Positions 49,748-59,445 of a DNA stretch of 64,000 nucleotides are shown here, one piece after another (within the stretch, counting starts at the first letter, position 1; the number at the start of each line of letters is the position of its first letter). Under the pieces are notes generated by a model. It worked only from the letters and a program-made list of their open reading frames with translations, searched no databases and was not told where the DNA came from. The position numbers and the translations under genes are program-made. Location of the stretch: the NCBI GenBank assembly GCA_029936675.1, contig JAPYSB010000002.1:44184-108183 (forward strand), given 5' to 3'. The DNA comes from Dehalococcoidia bacterium (GTDB taxonomy: Bacteria > Chloroflexota > Dehalococcoidia > Lucifugimonadales > UBA826).

Positions 49748-49987
49748 ATGAGTTCAATCAAAATGTATGGCACGACTTGGTGTGGAGATTGCACTAGGGC
49801 TAAAACATTTTTTGACCGCAATCAAATAGAATACGACTGGACTAATGTAGACGATAAGCCAGAGTATCAGGAATATATTAAGGAATTAAATAATGGTAAC
49901 CAGCGAGTTCCCACTATTATTTTTTCGGACGGGACATTCCTGGTTGAACCAACAGATGAAGAACTAGCAAATAAGCTGGGACTTTAA
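49748..49987 (+). CDS. Glutaredoxin/mycoredoxin-like protein
   Basis: KMYGTTWCGDCTRAKTFFDRNQIEYDWTNVDD, NQRVPTIIFSDG. Confidence 0.92.
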   Translation: MSSIKMYGTTWCGDCTRAKTFFDRNQIEYDWTNVDDKPEYQEYIKELNNGNQRVPTIIFSDGTFLVEPTDEELANKLGL

Positions 49988-51097
49988 TTAAATCCTATCT
50001 CTTGCATCGTGCACATACCTACCCACTATCTCACCATCTTTTGACACCACATTTGTATAAGGAAATTTAACTGTCAATGTACAAGCATGTCCGGGCGCCG
50101 CAATGACAAAATCACCCACATTCAGTGGAGCTCCATTTAACCTAACAACCGCATGTTCCTCATTTTGAATAACAAGCTCAGTATCAGGGTATTGAACTAG
50201 TGAAAATCTATGTTGCAGGGGTTGATCCGAAGAACAGGATTTAGATCCTATATCAATAGTGACTGTATCCATCTCAGCATCTTCATCAACTATCTGGCCC
50301 AATATTAAACTTGCTATGCGAAATCCTAATTCTTCCATTTCGGCATTTCGAGTGTCCCAGTAAATCCACGTTCCAGGTGTTGGTCGAATATTGGGATTAT
50401 CTGCATAGTGTTGAAACGACCACGATCCCCCCGCAAGATTATCTTTAACTTGTATTCCACTAGTATTTGCAGCACGCCAAATTTCCTCCATCAGCCCTAT
50501 GTTCCTTTTAACCATAAGGCTCCTTTCTTTGAAACTTGGAATATATAAAGTCTCACCATCAAAGACATGTACACCAATAGGGCTTAACCCATCGGTAGCA
50601 TCAATGCTTTGGTAGAATTCATTAGCGTTTGTACCGGGCTGAACTCCCGTACGGCGCATACCTGTATCAAGGTCCATATAGACGCCAATATCCCCATCTA
50701 TTACTTTGGAAACTTCAGATAAAAGATTCAAATGCACTTTAGAGCTAGCTATGGCCCTAAAATCGGTTCCTGGAAACGATTTAATTAGGTTGGAAAACCT
50801 TTCTAATTTCCTCGGATGCACCATGGGATATGCAATGACGATTTCGCTTGCGCCACACCCTGCTACTACTTCAGCTTCCTTCAACGTCGCACATTTAAAA
50901 GATTTTATTCCCCTGTTCAACTGAATATTCAAAACATCAGAAGATTTATGTGTCTTCGCATGCGGTACAACATTTTCTGGCTCACCACAAATGCGAATAA
51001 TTTCATCGATATTTTCTTCCACAATATGGGAATATGTGAGCATAGCGGGTGTATCTAGAGCGTTTGGATTAGCCAGTTTATATATGCCTTGATGCAT
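49988..51097 (-). CDS. D-threonine aldolase-like PLP enzyme (alanine racemase fold)
   Basis: DTPAMLTYSHIVEENIDEIIRI, VVPHAKTHKSSDVLNIQL, GVYMDLDTGMRRTGV and C-terminal HAVVRLNGAPLNVGDFVIAAPGHACTLTVKFP. Confidence 0.87.
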   Translation of the reverse strand: MHQGIYKLANPNALDTPAMLTYSHIVEENIDEIIRICGEPENVVPHAKTHKSSDVLNIQLNRGIKSFKCATLKEAEVVAGCGASEIVIAYPMVHPRKLERFSNLIKSFPGTDFRAIASSKVHLNLLSEVSKVIDGDIGVYMDLDTGMRRTGVQPGTNANEFYQSIDATDGLSPIGVHVFDGETLYIPSFKERSLMVKRNIGLMEEIWRAANTSGIQVKDNLAGGSWSFQHYADNPNIRPTPGTWIYWDTRNAEMEELGFRIASLILGQIVDEDAEMDTVTIDIGSKSCSSDQPLQHRFSLVQYPDTELVIQNEEHAVVRLNGAPLNVGDFVIAAPGHACTLTVKFPYTNVVSKDGEIVGRYVHDARDRI

Positions 51098-51134
51098 TGT
51101 TCCTCCTGTTAAATCATTAACTCATATATTTCGG

Positions 51135-51413
51135 TCAGCTATCCAAAAAAGACTTTATTGATTCTGAATCCAGTAGCGGATAGATATCAAATTTGGCTGG
51201 AACAATTTCCGACCATTCGTTAAGAAGGCGGTGGAGCACCTCGTTGGAATCGACATCAAATGTGGCCACGGCACCCCTTCCGGCGCGAGCATAAAAACTT
51301 ATCGCCAAACCTTTGTCTAATTTATCCTGAGCCCACGGCCAATATTTTCGCCTTTGTTCTTTTACTTCAGAAGGTCTTTCAGGATTTGGTGAACTAACTA
51401 CTAGAAATAACAT
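51135..51413 (-). CDS. Small muconolactone-isomerase/DUF3303-like protein
   Basis: MLFLVVSSPNPERPSEVKEQRRKYWPWAQDKLDKGLAISFYARAGRGAVATFDVDSNEVLHRLLNEWSEI. ATG at 51413. Confidence 0.6.
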   Translation of the reverse strand: MLFLVVSSPNPERPSEVKEQRRKYWPWAQDKLDKGLAISFYARAGRGAVATFDVDSNEVLHRLLNEWSEIVPAKFDIYPLLDSESIKSFLDS

Positions 51414-51498
51414 ACTTGCTCCCGTGACGGAAATTATATACTCAGAACACTGACAAATTGCTAAGGCAAATAAAATATACAAAAAAGGAATACCCGGT

Positions 51499-52602
51499 AT
51501 GAATTCCACTAACAACGAGAATCTCAACCCTCAAGAACAATCCGTATTCTTTTATGGTGATGATGCTCCGTCTTACAACGTTGAATTCATTAGCCATCTC
51601 AACCATATTTCAGAATCTAAAAAAATATCGGAAGATAATTATTCTATTGGCGGTGAGGTGGAAAGATTAGAAACAACTATGGCGCAAAAACTGGGAAAGG
51701 AAGCTTCTGTCTTTTTTCCAACCGGAACTTTAGCCAACCACGTGGCAATTAGGCAATTATGCTTATCCAACAAAAGAGCCATTGTTCCAGAACAAAGCCA
51801 TATTTACCAAGATAGTGGAGATGCGGTCCAGCAACTTAGTGGAATAAATTTGATTCCTCTTGGCCCAAACAAACCATATTTTGGTTTGGATGAGCTAAAA
51901 GGAGCATTAAATACATCAATTAGTGGAAGAGTGACTACCCCCATCGGTGCAGTGGTTATTGAAACCCCCGTCAGGAGATGTTACGGACGGGTGATGCCAT
52001 ATGAGGCGATGAAAGATGTAACCGGTTACTGTCACCAACAGGGAATCCCAACTCATCTGGATGGAGCTCGCCTTTTGATAGCGAGTGTTGTCACTAAAAT
52101 TAGTTTGGAAGCCTATAGCAACCTATTCGATACTGTTTATATATCAATGTGGAAATATTTTGGAGCCCCTTACGGAGCGGTACTGGCAGGATCGAAGGAA
52201 TTTTGTGAAAACCTATACCATGTAAGGAGAATGTTCGGCGGTAGTTTGCCGTCTGCCTCTTTAGCAGCGGCACTGGCTCTAAACGGGCTTGAAACTTTTC
52301 AAACCGATGCAGAATTAGCAAACGAGAAATCTGCTGAATTGCTGGAATCTCTCGACAAATTCCCGGATATTAATGTGAAGCCATACCAGGACGGTTCAAA
52401 CATCATCCCTGTTGAAATTGACCAAAATGTAGACCTGGCCAAATTATACGAAAGCCTCCGATCTCAAAATGTCTTCATCAACACCAATACAGAGTCAGAG
52501 AGAATTCTACATCTGACAATGAATCTTTCCGTACTGAGGAGGCCAAACAATGAACTTCTCAGAATATTCGCAAAGGCTATTGAAGATGCTAGGTCGATTT
52601 AA
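51499..52602 (+). CDS. Threonine aldolase/beta-eliminating lyase family PLP enzyme
   Basis: FFPTGTLANHVAIRQL, GIPTHLDGARLL, SMWKYFGAPYGAVLAG. Confidence 0.88.
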   Translation: MNSTNNENLNPQEQSVFFYGDDAPSYNVEFISHLNHISESKKISEDNYSIGGEVERLETTMAQKLGKEASVFFPTGTLANHVAIRQLCLSNKRAIVPEQSHIYQDSGDAVQQLSGINLIPLGPNKPYFGLDELKGALNTSISGRVTTPIGAVVIETPVRRCYGRVMPYEAMKDVTGYCHQQGIPTHLDGARLLIASVVTKISLEAYSNLFDTVYISMWKYFGAPYGAVLAGSKEFCENLYHVRRMFGGSLPSASLAAALALNGLETFQTDAELANEKSAELLESLDKFPDINVKPYQDGSNIIPVEIDQNVDLAKLYESLRSQNVFINTNTESERILHLTMNLSVLRRPNNELLRIFAKAIEDARSI

Positions 52603-52608
52603 GGCCGT

Positions 52609-53532
52609 TTATGAGTATTTACCTTTAATCTGTGGTGCTGTGTCACTGTGACCTTGCTCTTCTCTTTCTAATCGAGTTGCCCTCTCCCACTCCCTTTTTA
52701 AATCATCTCGAACTTTTAAGGTCAGCAAACCCAATCCTTCTCCCTCAAGAGTTACTGTGTCACCGTCCATAATAGGGCTTAAGCCTCTGTGGTTAGTCCC
52801 CGTAGCCAACACATCCCCTGGCTCTAAGGTGTGTATTGAAGTTATCCACTCCAAAGCTCGAGGTATTTTGTGAGCCATATCATCAGTATTAAAATTCTGT
52901 TTCAGATCCCCATTCACATGTAGATTGATTTGTAAATTTTGCGGATTTTTAATTTCGTCAGCAGTAACTAAATAAGGGCCCATAGGAGCGAAAGTATCTC
53001 TTGATTTCATTTGGTAAAACACGCCACCTCCGCTGGTTAACCCTCTAGCCGACATGTCTATAAAATTCATATATCCAAAGATATAGTCATAAGCCTCTTC
53101 AGCTTTAATTTTAGTGGCCTTTTTCCCTATTACCAAAGCCAACTCAGCTTCAGGTTCAAATATCGTGGCCGGTACATCAGGTAAAACAATAGTCCCACCG
53201 TCCGGCAGTACAGCGTTTGGTGATTTTGGAAAAGCATTGATAGGAGCAGGCTCATCCCTAGTACCATCTTCCATGTAATTAACCGCCATGCAAACAATGT
53301 TGTGTGGCTTAGGGACAGGCGAATTAAAAGTTACGGAAGCAACATCTATTCCATCCTCAGCAGCAACTAATTTTTCGATTTCAGGTCTGTAATCATCGAA
53401 GGATTCTATAATCCTATTAAGTAATCCCTGGGCATGATTATGCTCATCTACAGGAACTGCTTTGGATATATCTACAATTTTGTCCCCTTTAACAACTCCC
53501 AAAGTAAAATTATTAAAAAACGCCAGTTTCAT
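52609..53532 (-). CDS. Fumarylacetoacetate hydrolase family protein
   Basis: FEPEAELALVIGKKATKIKAEEAYDYIFGYMNFIDMSARG, RDTFAPMGPYLVTADEI, GDVLATGTNHRG. Confidence 0.92.
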   Translation of the reverse strand: MKLAFFNNFTLGVVKGDKIVDISKAVPVDEHNHAQGLLNRIIESFDDYRPEIEKLVAAEDGIDVASVTFNSPVPKPHNIVCMAVNYMEDGTRDEPAPINAFPKSPNAVLPDGGTIVLPDVPATIFEPEAELALVIGKKATKIKAEEAYDYIFGYMNFIDMSARGLTSGGGVFYQMKSRDTFAPMGPYLVTADEIKNPQNLQINLHVNGDLKQNFNTDDMAHKIPRALEWITSIHTLEPGDVLATGTNHRGLSPIMDGDTVTLEGEGLGLLTLKVRDDLKREWERATRLEREEQGHSDTAPQIKGKYS

Positions 53533-53638
53533 AGCTATTACACTCCTTCCGAAAAAACCCGTTTCCAAAACAATGATCGTTAGCATATCATTAAGCTAAT
53601 TAATAAGTGTCATGCAATAAAACATTAGGAGGGAAGCT

Positions 53639-54112
53639 ATGCCTTCAATAGCAGGATTGGGACACGTTGGTATATACACACACGATCTTTCAAAAATGCG
53701 CGATTTCTATTCGAGAGTAATGGGTCTCGAAATCACTGATGAAGAAATTGAAGAAAGGGGCATCGTTTTCATGTCTTCGAATCCAGAGGAAGAACATCAC
53801 GAATTCGTGTTGATGAAAGGGAGGGATGTACCTGAAGGTTCCAAAATGGTTCAACAAATCTCATTTTATGTAAATGAGTTATCTGAATTAAAGGACTTTC
53901 ATCAGCTTTTTGTATCCGAGGAAGTTCGTATAGAGCGAACTGTAAGCCATGGAAACGCCTTCGGTATGTATGCGCTTGACCCCGAGGGCAACACTATAGA
54001 AATCTATTATCGAACGGGCTTTCCCGTACCACAACCATGTGCTGACCCTGTCAATCTGCAAGATTCAGAAGAGTCGTTGATAGCTCAGGCTAAGTCAAGG
54101 ATCCCTGCATAG
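53639..54112 (+). CDS. VOC-family (extradiol dioxygenase/glyoxalase-like) protein
   Basis: GLGHVGIYTHDLSKMRDFYSRVMGLEITDE ... DPEGNTIEIYY. Confidence 0.9.
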   Translation: MPSIAGLGHVGIYTHDLSKMRDFYSRVMGLEITDEEIEERGIVFMSSNPEEEHHEFVLMKGRDVPEGSKMVQQISFYVNELSELKDFHQLFVSEEVRIERTVSHGNAFGMYALDPEGNTIEIYYRTGFPVPQPCADPVNLQDSEESLIAQAKSRIPA

Positions 54113-54117
54113 GAACC

Positions 54118-55278
54118 TTGACTATATCTTGGCCAACAGAGCAGATTGAAAAGCGACAAGCATTGCTTGAGGCGGTACATGGTACCCAAAGTGAAATAGA
54201 GGCGCATTTCCAAGAATCGGAGGATCAGGGCCACCTCGCACAAGCCACCGCTGATGCTCTGCTTGACGCAGGTTTGTTAGGCTTAAAACTTCCCCTTGAA
54301 CTGGGTGGAGCTGAGGCAGACCCAGTTACCCAAATGAAGGTAATATCCGAAATTGCCGCTATAGACACGTCTGCTGCATGGTGCACCATGGTTTCTGCAA
54401 CCAATGTAGGTTCTGCAGGAGCATTCCTACCAGACAGAGGAATAGATGCGGTTTTCGATCAAGGGACTCATCCTATGATTGTTGGTGTAGGAATGCCCTT
54501 CGGTGAAGCCAACAAGACAGATGACGGATTCTTTGAGATATCGGGCAAATGGCCATATGGAAGTGGCATAAAAACTTCCAGATGGGTCACGGCTGGTGCA
54601 AAGGTAAAACCTGCAATCCAAAGTGATGTTCCATTTGAAATACGAGCCATTTTAAAAACAGAAAAGGTGCAAATTATCGAAAATTGGGATGTGTCAGGTC
54701 TAAGAGGCAGTGGCAGCAATGATTTTTTCGTTGAAAAAGCAATAATACCTGAATACATGACCTGGGCCGGGGACGGCACCCCTAATCGCGGCGGATTTTT
54801 ATACAATATTAAGAGACCCGCTTTTGTGGTATTCGGTCATGCTGGAATAGCATTGGGTACAGCAAAAAGGTCTCTTGTAGAAATTACGCATTTTTCACAA
54901 ACGAGGTCTAGAAATTTACCCGGACAAAGTTCTATATCCTCAAACCCTATATTTCAAGCTGATATAGCTCAGCTTGATCTTAAATTAAGAGCGATGAATG
55001 CTTTAGCCACCGAAGAATTTGGAGAAGTCTGGCAATACGCGCAAACAGGTGAAAAGTTAAGTGATAAAGAGCAAGCCAAAATCAGGGCCATTGGCTCTTG
55101 GGTCACAAAAGAATCCCTAGATATAGTCACAAAATCCTTTCAGTATGCAGGCGGTGCCGCTTTGAATAAAAATAATCCTCTTCAGCAGTGTTTTAGAGAT
55201 ATGTATGCGGCCTCCCAACACTACATGGTTAGCGCTACGCATTTTCAATCTTATGGGAGCGAGTACTTCAACAAATAA
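54118..55278 (+). CDS. Acyl-CoA dehydrogenase-fold flavoprotein (group D monooxygenase/HsaA-DszC-like possible), TTG start
   Basis: LGLKLPLELGGAEADPVTQMKVISEIAAIDTSAAWCTMVSATNVG; GLRGSGSNDFFVEKAIIPEYMTW. Confidence 0.85.
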   Translation: MTISWPTEQIEKRQALLEAVHGTQSEIEAHFQESEDQGHLAQATADALLDAGLLGLKLPLELGGAEADPVTQMKVISEIAAIDTSAAWCTMVSATNVGSAGAFLPDRGIDAVFDQGTHPMIVGVGMPFGEANKTDDGFFEISGKWPYGSGIKTSRWVTAGAKVKPAIQSDVPFEIRAILKTEKVQIIENWDVSGLRGSGSNDFFVEKAIIPEYMTWAGDGTPNRGGFLYNIKRPAFVVFGHAGIALGTAKRSLVEITHFSQTRSRNLPGQSSISSNPIFQADIAQLDLKLRAMNALATEEFGEVWQYAQTGEKLSDKEQAKIRAIGSWVTKESLDIVTKSFQYAGGAALNKNNPLQQCFRDMYAASQHYMVSATHFQSYGSEYFNK

Positions 55279-56556
55279 ATGATTTCTGCAATATCCCAAA
55301 AATTTCTTGGCCCGGCAATGGCCTATCCTTCTTACCGGGCTTACTGGTTCGGTACATTGGCATCAGTTATCGGGTTTCAGATGTTGAACTTCAGTCAATT
55401 CTGGATCATACATGATTTAACTGAATCACCTCTATATTTGGGTTATGTTGGCTTGGCTACCGCACTTCCCGCCATAGTGTTGAATATCTTTGGAGGAGTC
55501 GTCGCAGACAGGTTGGACCGAAAAAAATTAATAGGCATAACCCAAACAATTAACGGTCTAATAATACTGATTCTAGCGGGGTTAACTTTTGCAGAGGTTA
55601 TCCAGGCATGGCACGTCATAGTTTTAGCCTTCCTTACCGGAGCTATCAATGCTTTTGACCAGCCGGCGAGAGTGGCTATATACCCCAGCCTAATTGATAG
55701 ATCAGTAATGATGAACGCTGTGGCATTAAATTCAGCAATATGGACGGGAACCAGAATAATAGCCCCGGCTATAGCAGGAGTAGTAATTTCCTTAACTGGA
55801 ACGGCTACGTCTTTTCTAATTTCAGCCCTAGGGTTTTTTACAATGGCTGCAGTAGTACTCTCAATGACAGTACCAAAAGATGAATCTGAAACTCCACCGT
55901 CATCGAAAGGAAATGATTTATTGGAAGGTGTTCGTTTCATATGGAAGAACAATGTGTTTTTGATATTAATTTGTATTACATTCTTTAACAGTTTCTTTGG
56001 TATGGCATATATACCAATGATGCCTATCTTCGCTGTAGATATACTCAAGGTAGGTGCAGATGGTCAAGGGGTTTTGATGGGTCTAGGTGGGATTGGCGCC
56101 CTATCAGCCACAATGATTATTGGAAGGACCGGAAATTTCAAACAAAAAGGACTGTTAATAATATTTGGGTCCGTATTTTTTGGTCTTTCAATAGCTGGTT
56201 TTGCCCTCTCTTCGATGCAATATGGGAATTATTACGTTGCACTCATTCTTCTTTTTATCGTCGGCGTAAGTAGTTCCTGCTACATGATATCGATAATGAG
56301 TTCGCTACAAATAATGGTTCCAAACCACATGAGGGGAAGAGTTATGGGATTTTACGGGATGACATGGAGCATAATGCCTCTAGGCGGGATGTATGTTGGT
56401 TCGCTATCAAGATATATAGGGGAAGACACCACCGGAGTTCCTATTGCAGTGGCAATAGGCGGGATTCTCATCGCCGTTTTCGCAATCGGGCCTTTCTTTA
56501 TGAATCGAAATGTAAGAAATCTTGGAACGATATTGCAGACTCATCAAGCGAATTAA
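55279..56556 (+). CDS. MFS transporter (EntS-like)
   Basis: FGGVVADRLDRKKLIGITQTINGLIIL, INAFDQPARVAIYPSLI. Confidence 0.82.
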   Translation: MISAISQKFLGPAMAYPSYRAYWFGTLASVIGFQMLNFSQFWIIHDLTESPLYLGYVGLATALPAIVLNIFGGVVADRLDRKKLIGITQTINGLIILILAGLTFAEVIQAWHVIVLAFLTGAINAFDQPARVAIYPSLIDRSVMMNAVALNSAIWTGTRIIAPAIAGVVISLTGTATSFLISALGFFTMAAVVLSMTVPKDESETPPSSKGNDLLEGVRFIWKNNVFLILICITFFNSFFGMAYIPMMPIFAVDILKVGADGQGVLMGLGGIGALSATMIIGRTGNFKQKGLLIIFGSVFFGLSIAGFALSSMQYGNYYVALILLFIVGVSSSCYMISIMSSLQIMVPNHMRGRVMGFYGMTWSIMPLGGMYVGSLSRYIGEDTTGVPIAVAIGGILIAVFAIGPFFMNRNVRNLGTILQTHQAN

Positions 56557-56596
56557 AGAATACTTAGTTGTTAAAACAATACGACCGATAACCTGC

Positions 56597-57844
56597 TCAC
56601 GATTCAGTCATCTGGGGCTCTCGTGAAAAGAAAACCAAAATGGCCCCCAGAAGAAGAGCTCCGATCACCAATACAAACCCTGGTCGGTAGGTATCGGTGA
56701 TATCAAACAACAGCCCAACCAATACTGGGGCCACAGCTGTACCAAGTATTCTAATTGGTTGTGTTATACCTCTTATGGACCCTATATGTGCCCGGCCGAA
56801 ATATCGTGCCCACAAAGATTCACTTAGAGGAATGGTTCCTCCGAATCCAAATCCATATAGGAAAAACCCTGCCAATAACATCGGGATCAGTGAAATTGGA
56901 CCCGATACCAACATTAAAGAAACACCTATTGAAGATATAGTGTAGGCTGCCATCACAAGAAATCTCGGGTGAAATCTTTGCATTGCGAACCCCCATACTG
57001 GCTTTGACGACAGATTGGCAAGGCCGTTGACTGAAATACCAATTGCTCCGACAGTTCGGGCGAAACCTGACTCCTGAGAAAACGGAATTGCATGTATCAA
57101 CACACAAGCAAGCCCTGCCGCGATGAAAGCAAATCCAAAGACTAGGAGCCAAAAACTACTGGTTTTGATTGCTTGGGAGCGATTGAACGGTCGAAATTCA
57201 GATTCAGGTATATCTGACGAAACATGATCATCGTAGTCATCAACCCCGTCAGGTAAAAGGCCATAATCCTCTGGGGTACGCCGCATAAAGAAACTTACAG
57301 GGATAACCAGAATAAGTATAAGAGCACCGAGGGAAAAATACCCGCTTCTCCAGCCAAAATTGTCTACAACTCCAGTCAGTATCAGAGGGGTCACTAAACT
57401 ACCGAGAGATATTCCCGACGATCCTAGCGCCAGTGCCCATCCCCTCTTCCTGACAAACCACTTATTAACAGCAGAATTCACAACAAATGGACTAAATAAA
57501 TTCCATCCAACGAATCCAGCGATTAAATATACGAATAAATAAACCATTAAACTGGACTGGATCCCAAGTAGGACCAGGCAGACAGCACTCATAGAAGCCC
57601 CGGTGAATATCAGCGGTTTGGGTCCTCTCTTATCAAGAATACTTCCGACTACTATGCTCGAGAACGCTCCCGTACCAATTGCAATGGAGGGTCCCAACGT
57701 GTATTGCCAAACTTTCCAGCCTAGATCGTCCACCATCGGTAAAGTGAATACGCCAATGGCAGATTGGCTTACACTCAGGAATGCAAAATTACAAAGGATA
57801 GCTCCTAAAACTATCCACCAGCCGTAATAGAGACGTGAGAACAT
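56597..57844 (-). CDS. MFS transporter (MCT-like)
   Basis: 12-TM; VNKWFVRKRGWALALGSSGISLGSLVTPLILTGV. Confidence 0.8.
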   Translation of the reverse strand: MFSRLYYGWWIVLGAILCNFAFLSVSQSAIGVFTLPMVDDLGWKVWQYTLGPSIAIGTGAFSSIVVGSILDKRGPKPLIFTGASMSAVCLVLLGIQSSLMVYLFVYLIAGFVGWNLFSPFVVNSAVNKWFVRKRGWALALGSSGISLGSLVTPLILTGVVDNFGWRSGYFSLGALILILVIPVSFFMRRTPEDYGLLPDGVDDYDDHVSSDIPESEFRPFNRSQAIKTSSFWLLVFGFAFIAAGLACVLIHAIPFSQESGFARTVGAIGISVNGLANLSSKPVWGFAMQRFHPRFLVMAAYTISSIGVSLMLVSGPISLIPMLLAGFFLYGFGFGGTIPLSESLWARYFGRAHIGSIRGITQPIRILGTAVAPVLVGLLFDITDTYRPGFVLVIGALLLGAILVFFSREPQMTES

Positions 57845-58008
57845 CTAAACATACTAATGCATTTGAATTGGAGAATAAAATAGGTTTTAAGTTGATAAAA
57901 CTGGAGTTTATTCATGGCATACCACCCAGTCGTTAACAATGCTAGAGTTGTTGAGCCTCAGTCGCTAAATCTCAACGAGAAATTTATGTATTCTGCAAAC
58001 AGCTCTGA

Positions 58009-59334
58009 ATGAAGAATCCGGTCTTTTTAATACTGGTATTACTAATACTGTTTTCCTGTTCCTCTGTTTCTGAGGATGGTCCACAGGAACCTTTCGCTTC
58101 GCCAACTAAATTAGTGACCCAGCCTAAGGGTCTTGATGTAGAAACCAAGAATGCATCAACAGCGACACCACCATTTGTCTTCGTCCCCCCAGCTAATATT
58201 ACCCCCTCTCCGATACCCCTTACCCCAACTTCCACATCGACTCCCCTCACACCTCTTGGTTCCCTGAACATCGAGAGAGTGTTTCCGAAGGTCTCTTTCA
58301 AGAGAATGGTTGACCTAATATTCTCGGGCGTTGGTACCCCGCAGGCGTTCCTCGTTTTGCAGCCAGGTAGAATCGTGGTATTTAACTACAATGAAAGCGA
58401 TCCGCAACCTCAAGAATTCTTAGACATCCGGGGCAGGGTAAGTGATAAAGGCAACGAGGAAGGTCTTCTGGGAATGGCCTTATCTCCAGATTTTTCGGGC
58501 GACGGGCATTTCTACCTCTACTATTCCGCCGCGAACCCAAGACGTTCTGTACTTTCCCGATTTACCATCAGACCAGGCGATATTAGCAGCGGTGATCCGA
58601 GCAGTGAGCGAGTGATATTTGAGGTACCTCAACCTTATTCCAATCACAATGGAGGACAGATTCGCTTTGGCCCACAAGGCCTGTTATATATCGGTCTTGG
58701 CGACGGGGGTAAAAAAGGGGACCCTATCGGCAATGGACAGAACCTGACAACGCTGTTGGGTTCAATTATTCGCATCGACGTTAGGACGTTAGACTCGAAA
58801 GGTACATACACCGTCCCTTCCGACAATCCTTTTACAGGTTCCTCCAACGCAAAAGGCGAGATTTGGGCGTATGGGCTACGAAATCCATGGCGATTCAGCT
58901 TCGATTCTCAGACAGGAAGCTTATGGGTTGGGGACGTTGGACAGAACGATTTTGAGGAAATCAACCTGGTGACAGGGGGGAGCAATTACGGATGGAACAT
59001 AATGGAGGGATCTCATTGCTATGCTGATTCGGATGAAGCATGCGACCAGTCAGGGTTAGAGCTTCCTGTTGCGGAGTACGGCCGTGAGGAAGGTTGTTCC
59101 GTGACGGGCGGTTACGTTTATAGAGGTTCGAGATTACCAGAATTAGCAGGGGCCTATGTATATGGAGACTATTGCACTGGAAAAATATGGGCTCTAAGGC
59201 ATGATGGTAACGAGATTACCGAGCACCTGCAGATCGCCGATTCATCCTTGAACATATCGTCGTTCGCCCAATCTCCTGCTGGAGAAATATTCATACTTTC
59301 CTTTGACGAGAAAATCTACCGGTTTACCCGTTAG
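58009..59334 (+). CDS. PQQ-dependent sugar dehydrogenase-like lipoprotein (GDH/HHIP beta-propeller)
   Basis: Lipobox FSCSS; GLLGMALSPDFSGDGHFYLYYS, NHNGGQIRFGPQGLLYIGLGDGG, IWAYGLRNPWRFSFDSQTGSLWVGDVGQNDFEEIN. Confidence 0.92.
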   Translation: MKNPVFLILVLLILFSCSSVSEDGPQEPFASPTKLVTQPKGLDVETKNASTATPPFVFVPPANITPSPIPLTPTSTSTPLTPLGSLNIERVFPKVSFKRMVDLIFSGVGTPQAFLVLQPGRIVVFNYNESDPQPQEFLDIRGRVSDKGNEEGLLGMALSPDFSGDGHFYLYYSAANPRRSVLSRFTIRPGDISSGDPSSERVIFEVPQPYSNHNGGQIRFGPQGLLYIGLGDGGKKGDPIGNGQNLTTLLGSIIRIDVRTLDSKGTYTVPSDNPFTGSSNAKGEIWAYGLRNPWRFSFDSQTGSLWVGDVGQNDFEEINLVTGGSNYGWNIMEGSHCYADSDEACDQSGLELPVAEYGREEGCSVTGGYVYRGSRLPELAGAYVYGDYCTGKIWALRHDGNEITEHLQIADSSLNISSFAQSPAGEIFILSFDEKIYRFTR

Positions 59335-59445
59335 TCTGATCCAAATATTTTCTCTCGACGAGGCTCCGATTATTGATTCTGACTCACATACCGGTTTAGG
59401 TAGCACCTATCTATGGTGTCAAAGACCGACGAAATATGATGTCAC

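Noticed and set aside
55443-56048. 201-aa minus-strand ORF
   Set aside because: Antisense to the EntS-like MFS gene with strong codon and motif evidence on the plus strand.
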